Source: Paraglaciecola marina
GTDB taxonomy: Bacteria > Pseudomonadota > Gammaproteobacteria > Enterobacterales > Alteromonadaceae
Length of the DNA: 64,000 nucleotides
Assembly: GCF_004360155.1 (NCBI RefSeq)
Contig: NZ_SAIS01000004.1
Span: forward strand, 273,046 to 337,045
Reading direction: 5' to 3'
A program made the position numbers and the translations under genes. The notes beneath the pieces are model-generated. The model made no database searches and had not been told where the DNA came from. It saw only the letters and a list, made by a program, of their open reading frames with translations. Positions 45,811-55,353 of the stretch are shown here, in pieces; within the stretch, counting starts at the first letter, position 1; every line of letters begins with the position of its first letter.

Positions 45811-47320
45811 ATTTCAAATCGGAAATTGCATTTTTATACACCTCAAAGTGTTGCTGCCAAAGCTTGTTTCTAAAACGATAGTTCGGATCAACTTTCTGTT
45901 TAAGCTCAAAAAATTGTTGATAGTTTGGGTAGGCATTCATAAATTGTTCAGTGGTTGCGTTTAACTGATAGGGCAAATAATAAGCGCCTTGTTCAGCTAT
46001 CGCTGCATTGATCATTTCTTGGCTCCAGAGTTTCACTTCTTGTTGGGCTCCATTGCTGATACCTTGTCGGTAATACACAACAAAAGCAAAAACTTCAGTT
46101 CTAGCCCAAGCTAATAAGGAGCCGCTATCAGGTAATGCATGCCGAACCGAAACATTGATAATGTTCGCATTATGCCTTTTAAATATATCAGCCATTTCTA
46201 TTGCAAATCTGTCAAAGCTTTCTACTGGTACAAAATATTCTCGTAAAGCATACGTATGAGTACGGCGGCTTTTGGGTTCAAGCTCATTTACATCATAACT
46301 TGCTTCGTAATTTCGCCATTGCACAGCGTCAAACGAATACAGTACTGGCTCTAAAACATATTGGCGTAGCCATTTACCAAAATTAGAATCGGCCACAAAC
46401 TCTGCCAACTTGGGCTGCCAAGTATAGTCTTTGTTTTTAGCAATTAATCTTTGCTTTATCGTTAATTCTTCATCAGTTTTTATCCAGCTTACGCTACGTA
46501 TATCCATAAAGTTAGGAGGATAAATATCTGCATTGTGAAAAACAATGCTTTCATCATTACGAATATTGTTGGAAAAATATTCAGCATATTCATGCAAAGT
46601 CATTTTTTGGGTGACTCGTTTTACTTTGACATTATCCACTAGATTTAATGTAACTTCAGCAATCACAGCGATACCACCATAGCCACCAATGGCACTGTAG
46701 AACATTTCTGAATTCTCAGTTGCAGAAGCGTCTTTAATTTCTCCATCAGCAGTCACTAGTTTTATTGATTCAACGGAACGAATAATAGGCCCTTCACCAA
46801 TATAACGACCATGTACATTGACACTTAGTGAACCGCCAATAGTAAAATTGGCATAAGTTTGCATTATTTTTACAGAAAGGTTTTGTGGGTCGATAACCTC
46901 TTGTAAATCACGCCAAGTGATCCCACTTTGCACAGTAATTTGTTTCTGGGCTACATCAAGATTCAAAACCTTATTGAATGCTCGCATATCTAAATGCAGG
47001 CTATCAGGATATGCCGTTTGTCCGCCCTGACTATATCGCCCACCACCGATCGAAATTGGACCTGACGTAGTTTTAATAGCAGTCACAATGTCTTCAATGC
47101 TTGTGGGAGTAATAACACGATCAACTTCGATAGAATTTAACTGAGTAATGTCGTTAATAGTCGTTGGGCTAGTATAAGGATCTGGCTCAGGGCCTTTTAA
47201 ATCAACAAAAATATAGGCGAAGAGTAGGCAGAAAAATAAAAGAAAAACAAATAACACCTTAGTAAGCAACTTAATCAAAACACTTTTCCTTTTAAAATTA
47301 ATCCATAAAAAGTCACACAT
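45803..47320 (-). CDS. Membrane-anchored FAD-linked oxidoreductase
   Basis: 505 aa. An N-terminal helix (LFVFLLFFCLLFAYIFVDL) anchors a FAD_binding_4 (PCMH/VAO) domain: SIGGGRYSQGGQTAYPDSLH, TIGGSLSVNVHGRYIGEGPI and AIGGYGGIAVIAEVTLNL. The C-terminal part is like those of sugar-lactone or sterol oxidases. First gene of the operon followed by dioxygenase, hydrolase, YdjM-like and MepA-like genes. Confidence 0.83.
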   Translation of the reverse strand: MCDFLWINFKRKSVLIKLLTKVLFVFLLFFCLLFAYIFVDLKGPEPDPYTSPTTINDITQLNSIEVDRVITPTSIEDIVTAIKTTSGPISIGGGRYSQGGQTAYPDSLHLDMRAFNKVLNLDVAQKQITVQSGITWRDLQEVIDPQNLSVKIMQTYANFTIGGSLSVNVHGRYIGEGPIIRSVESIKLVTADGEIKDASATENSEMFYSAIGGYGGIAVIAEVTLNLVDNVKVKRVTQKMTLHEYAEYFSNNIRNDESIVFHNADIYPPNFMDIRSVSWIKTDEELTIKQRLIAKNKDYTWQPKLAEFVADSNFGKWLRQYVLEPVLYSFDAVQWRNYEASYDVNELEPKSRRTHTYALREYFVPVESFDRFAIEMADIFKRHNANIINVSVRHALPDSGSLLAWARTEVFAFVVYYRQGISNGAQQEVKLWSQEMINAAIAEQGAYYLPYQLNATTEQFMNAYPNYQQFFELKQKVDPNYRFRNKLWQQHFEVYKNAISDLKYE

Positions 47321-47447
47321 TAATGCAGAGCCTTCAACTAATTATTTGCTTTACCGCTAAAAGCTGATTACTATGCGACCGCTTAATTATTCATCACCTA
47401 AAATATTTTAGGTGGATTCAACCACTAACTGTAAAGGAGTAAAAAAC

Positions 47448-47570
47448 ATGAAATTAACTTTATTATCCTTTGCAGGTCTTGTCCGCTTCGGCTAAAAACC
47501 AAAAGCTATCTACTATTTTGTAGCTTTTTAAAGCTGCGCCTCGGTCACTTCCCCGTATAAAAAGACCTGC
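47448..47570 (+). other. Short leader ORF and large imperfect stem upstream of rtcB-prfH
   Basis: GGAG precedes ATG 47448, which opens a 15-codon frame (MKLTLLSFAGLVRFG) ending at 47495. Overlapping it, GCAGGTCTT (47472-47480) pairs with AAGACCTGC (47562-47570). Inside is a second stem AAAAGCTA/TAGCTTTT (47501-47508, 47521-47528) followed by T-rich sequence like a terminator, and a short CGGCT/AGCTG stem between. Either an attenuator-like leader for the RNA ligase operon or the remnant of an exported-protein gene: the alternative frame reads LSASAKNQKLSTIL. Confidence 0.45.
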
Positions 47571-47627
47571 CAATACGTATTACGTTTTAAATCCTAATTT
47601 TCTAATTAAGAGAAAGGAATTGGTATT

Positions 47628-48818
47628 ATGGGCAAATCCGTCCAAAAAATTACAGAAAACGTTAGCCTTATTGCATCTACCGATACGTGGGTCGAAGGGC
47701 TAGCAATTCAACAACTGATTAAAACATCAGAATTAGATGGCATGCATCGCGTTGCGGGTATGCCTGACTTGCACCCAGGGAGAGGTTATCCCATAGGTGC
47801 GGCATTTTTTACAACAAACAAAATATACCCTGCGCTTGTGGGCAATGATATTGGCTGTGGTATGTCGTTTTGGCAAACCTCAGCAAAAGTATCCAAGGTT
47901 AATTTAGATAAACTGGCCAAAAAATTTGAGCATGTAGAGCAGCCATTAGATAAAACTTGGTCAGCAATAATTGAACAACGAAAATCTGAAAAATGTATTT
48001 CTAACAATAGTTATGACCACGCTTTAGGCACTATTGGAGGCGGTAATCATTTTGCTGAATTTCAGGCTATTGATGAAGTGTATGACCAAGCAGTACTAGA
48101 AGAGTTAGGGCTTAATAAAAAGCATTTGCAGCTTCTTGTTCACTCTGGCTCTAGAGGGTTAGGGCAGTCTATTTTGGTTGAGCATATAACTATGCACAAC
48201 CATGACGGGTTAGTTACTGATGCTGAAAACAACAGTAACTATGACTTTAAAGATTACCTAACCAAGCACGATGAAGCGGTACGCTGGGCTGAATTAAATC
48301 GTGAGCTTATTGCCAAGCGATTTTTAGACGCTATCCGAGCAAATGGCAGTTGTGTTTTAGACATTAACCATAACTTAGTTTCACCTAAAAATATTAATGG
48401 TTGTAATGGTTGGTTACACAGAAAAGGAGCAACCCCCAGTGACAAAGGTTACGCAGTGATACCTGGCTCACGGGGAGACTATAGCTATCTAGTCAAACCT
48501 TTATTGGATGACCAAAGCAATGCTGAAAACCTCAAGACAAGTCTATTTTCTCTAGCCCATGGCGCAGGCAGAAAATGGAAACGTGGGGAGTGTCATGGTC
48601 GATTAGGTCACAAATATAAACGTGAAGACCTATATCGAACAGCACTTGGAAGCCGTGTGATCTGTGGCAATAAAGAGCTGCTATACGATGAGGCACCGCA
48701 AGCATATAAAAAATGTGAAACTGTGATCAGCGATATGGTAGATGCAAGGTTAATTACAGTGGTCGCAAAGCTACGACCAGTTTTAACCTTTAAAACAAAT
48801 GGAGATTGTTCATCATGA
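47628..48818 (+). CDS. rtcB: RtcB-type RNA ligase of the PrfH-linked group
   Basis: 396 aa. Mn/GTP ligase motifs: [59 protein letters not shown] and [11 protein letters not shown] (guanylylated His in the last). It joins 2',3'-cyclic phosphate or 3'-phosphate ends to 5'-OH RNA. AAGGAAT precedes the ATG. Directly followed by prfH with overlapping start and stop; the pair is known to act on ribosomes damaged in the decoding centre. Confidence 0.93.
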   Translation: MGKSVQKITENVSLIASTDTWVEGLAIQQLIKTSELDGMHRVAGMPDLHPGRGYPIGAAFFTTNKIYPALVGNDIGCGMSFWQTSAKVSKVNLDKLAKKFEHVEQPLDKTWSAIIEQRKSEKCISNNSYDHALGTIGGGNHFAEFQAIDEVYDQAVLEELGLNKKHLQLLVHSGSRGLGQSILVEHITMHNHDGLVTDAENNSNYDFKDYLTKHDEAVRWAELNRELIAKRFLDAIRANGSCVLDINHNLVSPKNINGCNGWLHRKGATPSDKGYAVIPGSRGDYSYLVKPLLDDQSNAENLKTSLFSLAHGAGRKWKRGECHGRLGHKYKREDLYRTALGSRVICGNKELLYDEAPQAYKKCETVISDMVDARLITVVAKLRPVLTFKTNGDCSS

Positions 48819-49441
48819 TATTACTGCAACTGTCCGCAGGGCAAGGCCCAATCGAATGCTGCTACGCCGTTGGTTTAGCCTTAAAAACCATTGAGAAGCA
48901 GTGCCGCGAAAACAACATAAACCTCAACCTTGTAGAAGCCATCTCGGCAGCAAAGCAAGGCTGCTTTAAATCAGCAATAGTACAACTTGATTCAGAGCAA
49001 GATGACTCAGCTAAACAATTAGCTGAGTCATGGCAAGGTGCCTTGTTGTGGGTGTGCCAAAGTAAGTTTCGTCCCAAACATAAACGCAAAAACTGGTTTT
49101 TTAGCGGGCAAATGTATGAGGTAAACGAAGCCAAGCTAGACAACACAGTGAAATTTCAAACATGCAGGGCTTCTGGTGCAGGTGGCCAGCATGTAAACAC
49201 CACAGACTCGGCTGTTCGTGCTGTACATACTGAGACAGGAATTTCAGTTCGGGTTGAAAGCGAGCGCAGTCAACATGCCAATAAGCGACTTGCCAAAGCC
49301 TTGTTGTTTCAAAAACTAGAAGAGTCAAAGTTACAGCAAATGACACAGCAAGAAAAAGCCCGTTGGCAACAACACTGGGATGTACAAAGGGGCAACCCAG
49401 TAAAAACGTTTAAAGGCGAAAATTTTGTATTAAACCATTAA
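48815..49441 (+). CDS. prfH: Peptide chain release factor homologue PrfH
   Basis: About 208 aa. [20 protein letters not shown] contains the GGQ catalytic motif of class-I release factors, with the downstream [15 protein letters not shown]; it lacks stop-codon-recognition domains. Start ATG 48815 overlaps the rtcB stop (ATGA). Releases peptides from ribosomes with a damaged decoding site so that RtcB can repair the 16S rRNA. Confidence 0.92.
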   Translation: MILLQLSAGQGPIECCYAVGLALKTIEKQCRENNINLNLVEAISAAKQGCFKSAIVQLDSEQDDSAKQLAESWQGALLWVCQSKFRPKHKRKNWFFSGQMYEVNEAKLDNTVKFQTCRASGAGGQHVNTTDSAVRAVHTETGISVRVESERSQHANKRLAKALLFQKLEESKLQQMTQQEKARWQQHWDVQRGNPVKTFKGENFVLNH

Positions 49442-49514
49442 CACACACTTTGGTTGCCTCTGCAAAGTGTGGAGGCAAACCTCAAAACAAGAACAATCGA
49501 TTAAGGAGAATCAA

Positions 49515-49847
49515 ATGAAGAACATACTTTTCATTTGTAGCCGGAACCAATGGCGCAGCCCAACTGCTGAAAAGGTTTGGAAGAATCGCCCAGAGTTAAA
49601 CGTCAGGTCAGCAGGTACGAGCCCAAGAGCGAAAAGAAGTGTAAGTGTCAAAGACATTCAATGGGCTGACGTGATTTTTGTGATGGAAGAAAAACACAAA
49701 AGCAGACTCAAGGCGCAATTTACAAGGCTATTAGACCATAAACCAACTCAAGTACTCGATATCCCAGATGAGTATCAATATATGGGTAAAGAGTTAATAG
49801 AAATTGTAGAGCAAACAGTGGGGAGTTATTTGGGTTTAAAGATGTAA
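49515..49847 (+). CDS. Low-molecular-weight protein phosphatase-like protein
   Basis: About 110 aa. KNILFICSRNQWRSPTAEKV provides the C-x5-R-S P-loop (CSRNQWRS), and AGTSPRAKRSVS and ADVIFVMEEKHKSRL match the short LMW phosphatase-like family. AAGGAG precedes the ATG at 49515. Downstream of prfH after 73 bp, so possibly co-transcribed; the substrate could be an RNA 3'-end phosphate or a protein tyrosine (inference). Confidence 0.8.
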   Translation: MKNILFICSRNQWRSPTAEKVWKNRPELNVRSAGTSPRAKRSVSVKDIQWADVIFVMEEKHKSRLKAQFTRLLDHKPTQVLDIPDEYQYMGKELIEIVEQTVGSYLGLKM

Positions 49848-49873
49848 GCGTATTTACGCAAACTTAAACACAA

Positions 49874-49891
49874 AGCCGGCATTTGCCGGCT
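49874..49891. terminator. Strong hairpin between convergent genes
   Basis: AGCCGGC-ATTT-GCCGGCT, a perfect 7-bp GC-rich stem, lies between the phosphatase and the convergent membrane-protein gene. No long T-run follows, so it may work as a bidirectional or Rho-assisted terminator. Confidence 0.5.
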
Positions 49892-49915
49892 GTGCTAATT
49901 CATTAGTACCTAGCT

Positions 49916-50617
49916 TTACTTTGCAAACCCTTTCAACAAAAAACCAACAGACATAGGTAAAGTGAAAAACGGTGCCAACATCATAAAAGCTAGAATCGGC
50001 CCTACTTTTTGCGGAGGCGGCTCAAACGAACTAATCACCCCGTATCCAAACAGATAAGGCAACAATATATACACCAAGGTAAAGGCACTAAACATCCAGA
50101 CAGACGGGTTTGATTTTTTCAAGAACAAGTAAGCCGATACTGCAAATATCATTGCCCAAAGTATGGATGGGATATGCATAAACATGTCAACCTCTAGGCG
50201 AGATACACCACTTTCGTTCCATGCAATTCCCCAATATTCGCTATTAAACAATATGTAGTGCACTTCACCCGCCATCAAAAGCTGCCACAAATGCTCTGAA
50301 GGCATATGCATGTTTGACAACCAACCAACAAATAAAGCAATGGTTGGCAACGCCAGTACACATAAAAGAATGCTGAGTGTTTTTACAAAACCTGTTGTTC
50401 TAATCATCGCTTTTTGCCCATCCCAAATCGCCAATGTGGTTTGTCTTAGTAGCCAGTTGTTTGCATCTTGATTAGTCTGCTGGCGCTCTGTGTATTCTTC
50501 CTCCATATCGCCAATTAGCTCGTCACGATAGGTTGGATTAGCTAATCGTGACAACAGCCAAGTCGCCAACTTGGGCATAGTCGAGTGCTGTTTTTGAGAT
50601 GAATGAGTATTAAGCAT
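49916..50617 (-). CDS. Membrane protein with permease-prefix domain, partner of PadR
   Basis: About 233 aa. The N-terminal PKLATWLLSRLANPTYRDEL and IGDMEEEYTERQQ match the permease-prefix domain found in front of MacB-like transporters, here followed by four helices but no ABC-permease core. Met 50617 is chosen because GGAGGTGAAC precedes it; the start overlaps the end of padR, so the two are coupled. Likely controlled by the PadR protein. Confidence 0.72.
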   Translation of the reverse strand: MLNTHSSQKQHSTMPKLATWLLSRLANPTYRDELIGDMEEEYTERQQTNQDANNWLLRQTTLAIWDGQKAMIRTTGFVKTLSILLCVLALPTIALFVGWLSNMHMPSEHLWQLLMAGEVHYILFNSEYWGIAWNESGVSRLEVDMFMHIPSILWAMIFAVSAYLFLKKSNPSVWMFSAFTLVYILLPYLFGYGVISSFEPPPQKVGPILAFMMLAPFFTLPMSVGFLLKGFAK

Positions 50618-50945
50618 GTTCACCTCCCACTGTAAGTACAACACCTTGCCACATGGTATCCATGGTTTGCTTAGCGTGTTTAAGTGCGGCTTTGCCTTCA
50701 GCTGTTACCGAAAAAAAGCGCTTAGGTCTTCCGCCACGTTGCGCGGTGGCCTCTCCGAGTTTAGACACGACCAAACCTTTTTTCTCCATTCGCTCTAGTG
50801 TTGAGTACAAAGCCCCTAAAGCAACATCTCTGTTTATTTCGCGCTGTAAAAGCTGACGAATAGCCGCACCATATGCATTAGTTTCTAAGCGCAACAATGC
50901 GAGCAAAACAACTTGTTCAAATTCACCTAACGTTTTCTGATTCAT
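50610..50945 (-). CDS. PadR family transcriptional regulator
   Basis: 111 aa. A winged helix with LGEFEQVVLLALLRLETNAYG, LGALYSTLERMEKKGLV, RPKRFFSVTAEGKAAL and a C-terminal dimerisation helix. Typical of PadR-s1 regulators paired with a membrane protein. Two palindromic sites upstream fit autoregulation. Confidence 0.9.
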   Translation of the reverse strand: MNQKTLGEFEQVVLLALLRLETNAYGAAIRQLLQREINRDVALGALYSTLERMEKKGLVVSKLGEATAQRGGRPKRFFSVTAEGKAALKHAKQTMDTMWQGVVLTVGGEHA

Positions 50946-50964
50946 TACACCCTCCTGATATTTC

Positions 50965-51017
50965 CTACAATGTAGTTTTTAAAAATAGGCTTTGCAAAAC
51001 AAATAACTACATTGTAG
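50965..51017 (-). promoter_or_regulatory. Two palindromic operators upstream of padR
   Basis: CTACAATGTAG (50965-50975) and CTACATTGTAG (51007-51017) are the same dyad read in opposite directions, centres 42 bp apart (four helical turns). They lie 20 and 62 bp upstream of the padR start and are the obvious PadR binding sites. Confidence 0.72.
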
Positions 51018-51086
51018 TAATTTTAATATATACCAAGGTATGCAGGGCAATACGGGGTAAAATAGAACTTGATAGACACGGCTCAC

Positions 51087-52108
51087 TTAAAAAAGAGTGC
51101 CACCAGCCAGTTTTTTCAGTGCGAAATTTCCTCTTTCAGCAACGGCGATAGAAGGATCGTTTGAAAATTTCTTGGCTAAGCCTAATGACTCATTATCACT
51201 GAGATTATCCAGTTCTTTAATAAGCATTTCAGCAGCCACCCTTCTTACCAAAGAGGAGCGGTCATTAGCTGCCAAAAGTAGGGTCGGTAAACGCTGAATT
51301 TTTATTGTTAATATGCGGGTGGCAACCAATGCCTTTCTACGACCTTCTCCGTACCTGCGGTCTGTCCATTCCCATTCTCTGCCTGCAAACCAACTACTTT
51401 TCCCCTCAAACAGACTGCGATAAGCTTTAGCTCTCAAAGAAGGTTGAATTGCTTTTACAGCAATCACCTCCAAGCTACTATCTAAGAAGCAAGTACGACC
51501 AATCTCAGACATCACTAAGACTAAAGGTCCAGAGCTTGAATAAAGTAACTTCATTTTAAGGTGATTAGTTATTTCTCTATTCGATAAAGTATTGAGTAAC
51601 GTATTTCTATTTGAATCGTCAATTCTTTTCCAAGAAGACCAGTGACTTAGAGTGAAAAAAATCGCATCCGCAACATAAGAAGGTTCAGAGTTAACAAGCA
51701 CTTTGGAAAGAATGCCTTGCGCAGCTTGGCTTGCCTTACTTGGGGCACCCAATCATTAAGCCTTCTAAGCACAAGCGCTAAAAAGAACCTATTTAGCACT
51801 GTTTGGCCAATAGCTCTTAGTGCTTTTTCTCGTCTGAATCCATCCCAGCTACACAAATCAAGCAGCGTAACTGGTGGTGTATTTTTTTGCCAAAAGGCCC
51901 ATTTATTCGAATGACTAGACGCTAAAGCATTATCATATTCATCTCGAATATACCTTTCCCAGTATTCTAGCTTTGTTAAAGGTAATTCAGAGGTAGCCGT
52001 AGTAACTGCAGATAAATTAGGCTTTACTTTATTTGATGGTCTATTCGTTTCTACGAATTCTTTTAGTGCGACAGATACCTTGAGCTCTAGCTCTGTTTTT
52101 TCAGTCAC
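51087..52108 (-). pseudogene. HEAT-repeat-like gene split by a 5-bp tandem duplication
   Basis: The upstream frame (52108 to about 51725) reads to LRRLNDWVPQVRQA and then loses frame; the downstream frame resumes with AAQGILSKVLVNSEP and continues to 51087 (VRRVAAEMLIKELD, IAVAERGNFALKKL). At 51724-51733 the plus strand has GCTTG twice. Removing one copy restores VRQAAQGIL and a 338-residue product with alpha-helical HEAT-like repeats. Last gene after rlaP on the same strand. A disrupted gene, a phase-variable state or a sequencing error are all possible. Confidence 0.75.
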
Positions 52109-52159
52109 AACTCAATCCTTAATATCTTTAATAAGTTATCCGGCCTAGCTGACCAGCTT

Positions 52160-52984
52160 TTAGTACCTTTCTAATACAGCTTTAAATAACATGTTCAGAG
52201 ATTCAAAATCTGCTTCCCTCCCTTTCATTTTCGCAGAGTAACTCTCATGCCTTGCTAATTCTGATTCGATAAACTCATTTATTACAGGTACTGCTGGTGC
52301 ATATTCTTTTTCTAAACTTGCTCTTTTGCGAAGCAGCAAATCTGTTATGGCATCATCTAAAGGCTTATTGTCAGATACTAGTTTGCGTAACACTTCAAAC
52401 TCGATTGGTGCTGGCTTGTTGAATTTTTCAAGCCACATGATAGCCAGTAATGGCCTCAGTACATAAAAGTACTTTTTCAGAGGTACCAAGTCTTTTTTCA
52501 AGTATTCACGAAAGTTACCTTTTGCCATATGCAGGTAGTGATAAATCCCTTTTTGAGAAGATGCAATTGAAGGCATTAATTCACGGGCTTTATTGGCAAA
52601 GTGACCATCATCTGCATACACAATGGGTGACTGTAACCACTCGATAAAAGCTGGGTTGGATTTCCAAAATAGTTTTAACGCTTTTCGGATATCCCAGCCG
52701 TTAATATCAATTTCATCCACTATCGGATATTCAATCACATCTCGCTTATCTTCAACATCAACGGTTAAATACCAATCCTTAGGGTGGACGTATATAAATC
52801 TGACGTCATAATCGCTATTAGGTGATTCAAAACCCCATGCACGGCTACCAGACTCTATGGCGTAGAGTACCTTTACTCCATGCTCTGATTCTGCAGCTTT
52901 GATTCGTCGTAAGATCTCAACTCGCACCTCTAGGGAGATTGGGCTGGCTAATTCCACACTCCCTTTCTTTTGTTTAGTTTCCAT
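52160..52984 (-). CDS. RlaP-type predicted nucleotidyltransferase of the RNA repair operon
   Basis: 274 aa. Polymerase-beta superfamily motif: YAIESGSRAWGFESPNSDYDVRFIYVH with GSRAWG and the metal-binding SDYDVRF, then VDEIDINGWDIRKALKLFWK. This matches the RlaP family (RNA-ligase-associated pol-beta). 3 bp after rtcA, so the same operon. It may modify RNA ends before ligation; not biochemically settled as far as I know. Confidence 0.88.
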   Translation of the reverse strand: METKQKKGSVELASPISLEVRVEILRRIKAAESEHGVKVLYAIESGSRAWGFESPNSDYDVRFIYVHPKDWYLTVDVEDKRDVIEYPIVDEIDINGWDIRKALKLFWKSNPAFIEWLQSPIVYADDGHFANKARELMPSIASSQKGIYHYLHMAKGNFREYLKKDLVPLKKYFYVLRPLLAIMWLEKFNKPAPIEFEVLRKLVSDNKPLDDAITDLLLRKRASLEKEYAPAVPVINEFIESELARHESYSAKMKGREADFESLNMLFKAVLERY

Positions 52985-52987
52985 TTT

Positions 52988-54025
52988 TTACTTCTCCAAA
53001 TATACTTTCCAAAGTACATCACTTAATTGCTTGGTTTGTATCTCAACTCCCAATACCAGCTTAATCACTTCGATATTGGTTGTAGTATGTAAACTAGGTT
53101 TAGTGGTCGTAAAGCTTCCCACACCTGCTAGTGCAATGGGCACTAATAATTGATCTGCTAGATGCTCCTCAACGGCTGCCTCAGCATGAATAAATTTATT
53201 TACTCGGCCAGCTGCGCGTTTTGCGACTCGTTCTGCAGAAACACCTAGCTCACCCACAAGCTCAAAAATATTACGATGAGTGTCAGTTTTAATGCCTAAC
53301 TGCAAACTGTTACCTGGGCCGGTTGTTACTACACTCTGAACCTCGCTCAGTGCATCAGGCCAATTCAGTATCTTTTTCGCCGTGTCCACTTCTCGCTGCC
53401 CTATATTTTCTGGTAACAAACTCACCAGGGCCTGTACTGAACAGTTCTGGCTCAACTTAGCAAAATTGCAGCCAGCTTCCGTTAGATAAATCGGCGCCAG
53501 CTTATTAGTAGGTTCTATTTTTATCTGCCATTTTCCTCCACCAGCAGGATAAAAACCTAAACTAAAAATATTTACCACTCCATTCACACCCATACTTTTT
53601 AATAATGGTAAAAACGAGTGTTCAAAAAAACTTAATGAAGGTGACATACCGTTATGGGTTCCACCTTCAAACGTGATAGTTGAATTACCTTTTGCTAAAG
53701 CTAATACAGGAAAAATAGTTTGGCACACCAAGACCGTACTACCCGCGGTACCAATGGCATAATGATAATCCCCAGATTTTACCTGCCCAGGTGAGAACAA
53801 AATTCTAGTAGATCCAAGCTCTACTCCTTCAGTAGTTGCGCCACAAATTTCTTGCGCGGCTAACACACAAGTTAAGTGTTGACGCAACAACCCTGATTTT
53901 TTACGGCCCGCCCTAATATTAATCAATTCAACGCATTGTTGGGTTAGAATTGACAGTGTCAGTGCCGTCCTTAACACCTGACCACCTCCTTCTCCTTGAG
54001 AGCCATCTATCGTTAGATACGACAT
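52988..54025 (-). CDS. rtcA: RNA 3'-terminal phosphate cyclase
   Basis: 345 aa. IDGSQGEGGGQVLRTAL near the start, IRAGRKKSGLLRQHL, GTAGSTVLV, FYPAGGGKW and the nucleotidylated His in KFIHAEAAVEEHLADQL. Converts 3'-phosphate to 2',3'-cyclic phosphate. Between rtcB and rlaP on the minus strand. Confidence 0.95.
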   Translation of the reverse strand: MSYLTIDGSQGEGGGQVLRTALTLSILTQQCVELINIRAGRKKSGLLRQHLTCVLAAQEICGATTEGVELGSTRILFSPGQVKSGDYHYAIGTAGSTVLVCQTIFPVLALAKGNSTITFEGGTHNGMSPSLSFFEHSFLPLLKSMGVNGVVNIFSLGFYPAGGGKWQIKIEPTNKLAPIYLTEAGCNFAKLSQNCSVQALVSLLPENIGQREVDTAKKILNWPDALSEVQSVVTTGPGNSLQLGIKTDTHRNIFELVGELGVSAERVAKRAAGRVNKFIHAEAAVEEHLADQLLVPIALAGVGSFTTTKPSLHTTTNIEVIKLVLGVEIQTKQLSDVLWKVYLEK

Positions 54026-54053
54026 TATTTTTCCTTTACTACTATTTATGCTT

Positions 54054-55277
54054 TTACCCTTTCACACATACAATTTGTTTGAGGGTGTACACCACTTCCA
54101 CCAGATCTTTCTGCGCTTCCATCACTTTTTCAATGTCCTTATAGGCATGGGGTATTTCATCAATAACTGACGCATCTTTTCGACACTCAACGCCTTGAGT
54201 CGCTGCAATTTGGTCATCAACGTTATACACTTTTTTAGCTTTCGTTCTCGACATCACTCGCCCCGCTCCATGGCTACAACTATTGAAGCTTTCTGGGTTA
54301 CCTAACCCCCTCACAATAAAAGAACGTGCCCCCATGCTGCCAGGAATAATCCCCATCTCACCTTTTTCAGCTCGCACTGCACCTTTTCGTGTGACATAAC
54401 AATCCTTACCAAAATGACGCTCACGAGAGATATAATTATGGTGACAATTTACTGCTAACTCAGCAGTCGAAAACTCCACAGGCAACTCCTTTCTTAATGC
54501 AGCTATTGCATTAAACATCATAATTTCTCGGTTTTTAGCCGCAAAGTCTTGTGCCCATTCAACGGCTTCAACATAATCATCAAAATACTCACTACCTTCT
54601 TCTAGGTAAGCCAAGTTCGTATCTGGCAAGTTAATTTGGTGACGCTGCATTTCTTTTTTTGCAAGCTCGATAAAATAGGTACCTATTCGGTTTCCTACTC
54701 CACGACTTCCCGAATGTAACATGATCCAAACTGCATCATTCTCATCTAAGCAAAGCTCTAGAAAATGATTCCCCGTACCCATAGTACCCAAGTGATTTAC
54801 GTGGTTGCTTTTTCTTATGGCTGGATGCTTCTCACAAATTCGTTCGAATCTTAGTTGCAATTTCAACCATTCTTTAGACACCACTTCAGGGATATTATGC
54901 CAAGCGCCTCGATCTCTCTGTCCACGACTACTGGTTCTACCGTGGGGTACAGCTGCTTCGAAAGCATGTCGAATAGCTGATAGGTTATCTGGCAGTTGAC
55001 TCGCTGTTAGAGTAGTTTTAGTAGCTACCATGCCACATCCTATATCGACACCTACAGCGGCTGGGATCACCGCGTCAACTGACGGAATGACGCTACCAAT
55101 TGTTGCCCCTTTGCCTAGATGTACGTCTGGCATTACCGCTATATGCGAGTGAACTAAAGGCATGGACGCAATATTATTTAGTTGTAACTGTGCTTGCTCC
55201 TCAAACGGCACTCCTTTAGTCCACGCTTTTATTGTTGCTCTACCTTCATTTTCAATAACGTTATAATTTCTACACAT
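54054..55277 (-). CDS. rtcB: RtcB RNA ligase of the RtcA-linked group
   Basis: 407 aa. VDIGCGMVATKT, GTMGTGNHFLEL, LHSGSRGVGN, CHHNYISRE, RKGAVRAEKGEMGIIPGSMG and SHGAGRVMSR (guanylylated His) are all present, so it is a complete ligase. Clearly different from the PrfH-linked RtcB at 47.6 kb in N-terminus and loop sequences. AAAGG precedes the ATG. Part of the sigma-54 operon. Confidence 0.95.
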   Translation of the reverse strand: MCRNYNVIENEGRATIKAWTKGVPFEEQAQLQLNNIASMPLVHSHIAVMPDVHLGKGATIGSVIPSVDAVIPAAVGVDIGCGMVATKTTLTASQLPDNLSAIRHAFEAAVPHGRTSSRGQRDRGAWHNIPEVVSKEWLKLQLRFERICEKHPAIRKSNHVNHLGTMGTGNHFLELCLDENDAVWIMLHSGSRGVGNRIGTYFIELAKKEMQRHQINLPDTNLAYLEEGSEYFDDYVEAVEWAQDFAAKNREIMMFNAIAALRKELPVEFSTAELAVNCHHNYISRERHFGKDCYVTRKGAVRAEKGEMGIIPGSMGARSFIVRGLGNPESFNSCSHGAGRVMSRTKAKKVYNVDDQIAATQGVECRKDASVIDEIPHAYKDIEKVMEAQKDLVEVVYTLKQIVCVKG

Positions 55278-55353
55278 TATCTTTCCCTTTATAATTTTTA
55301 CTTGTTCGATTAGCGGACTACAGCCTATTCTGTAGCCCTTTCAGAATCTTTAA

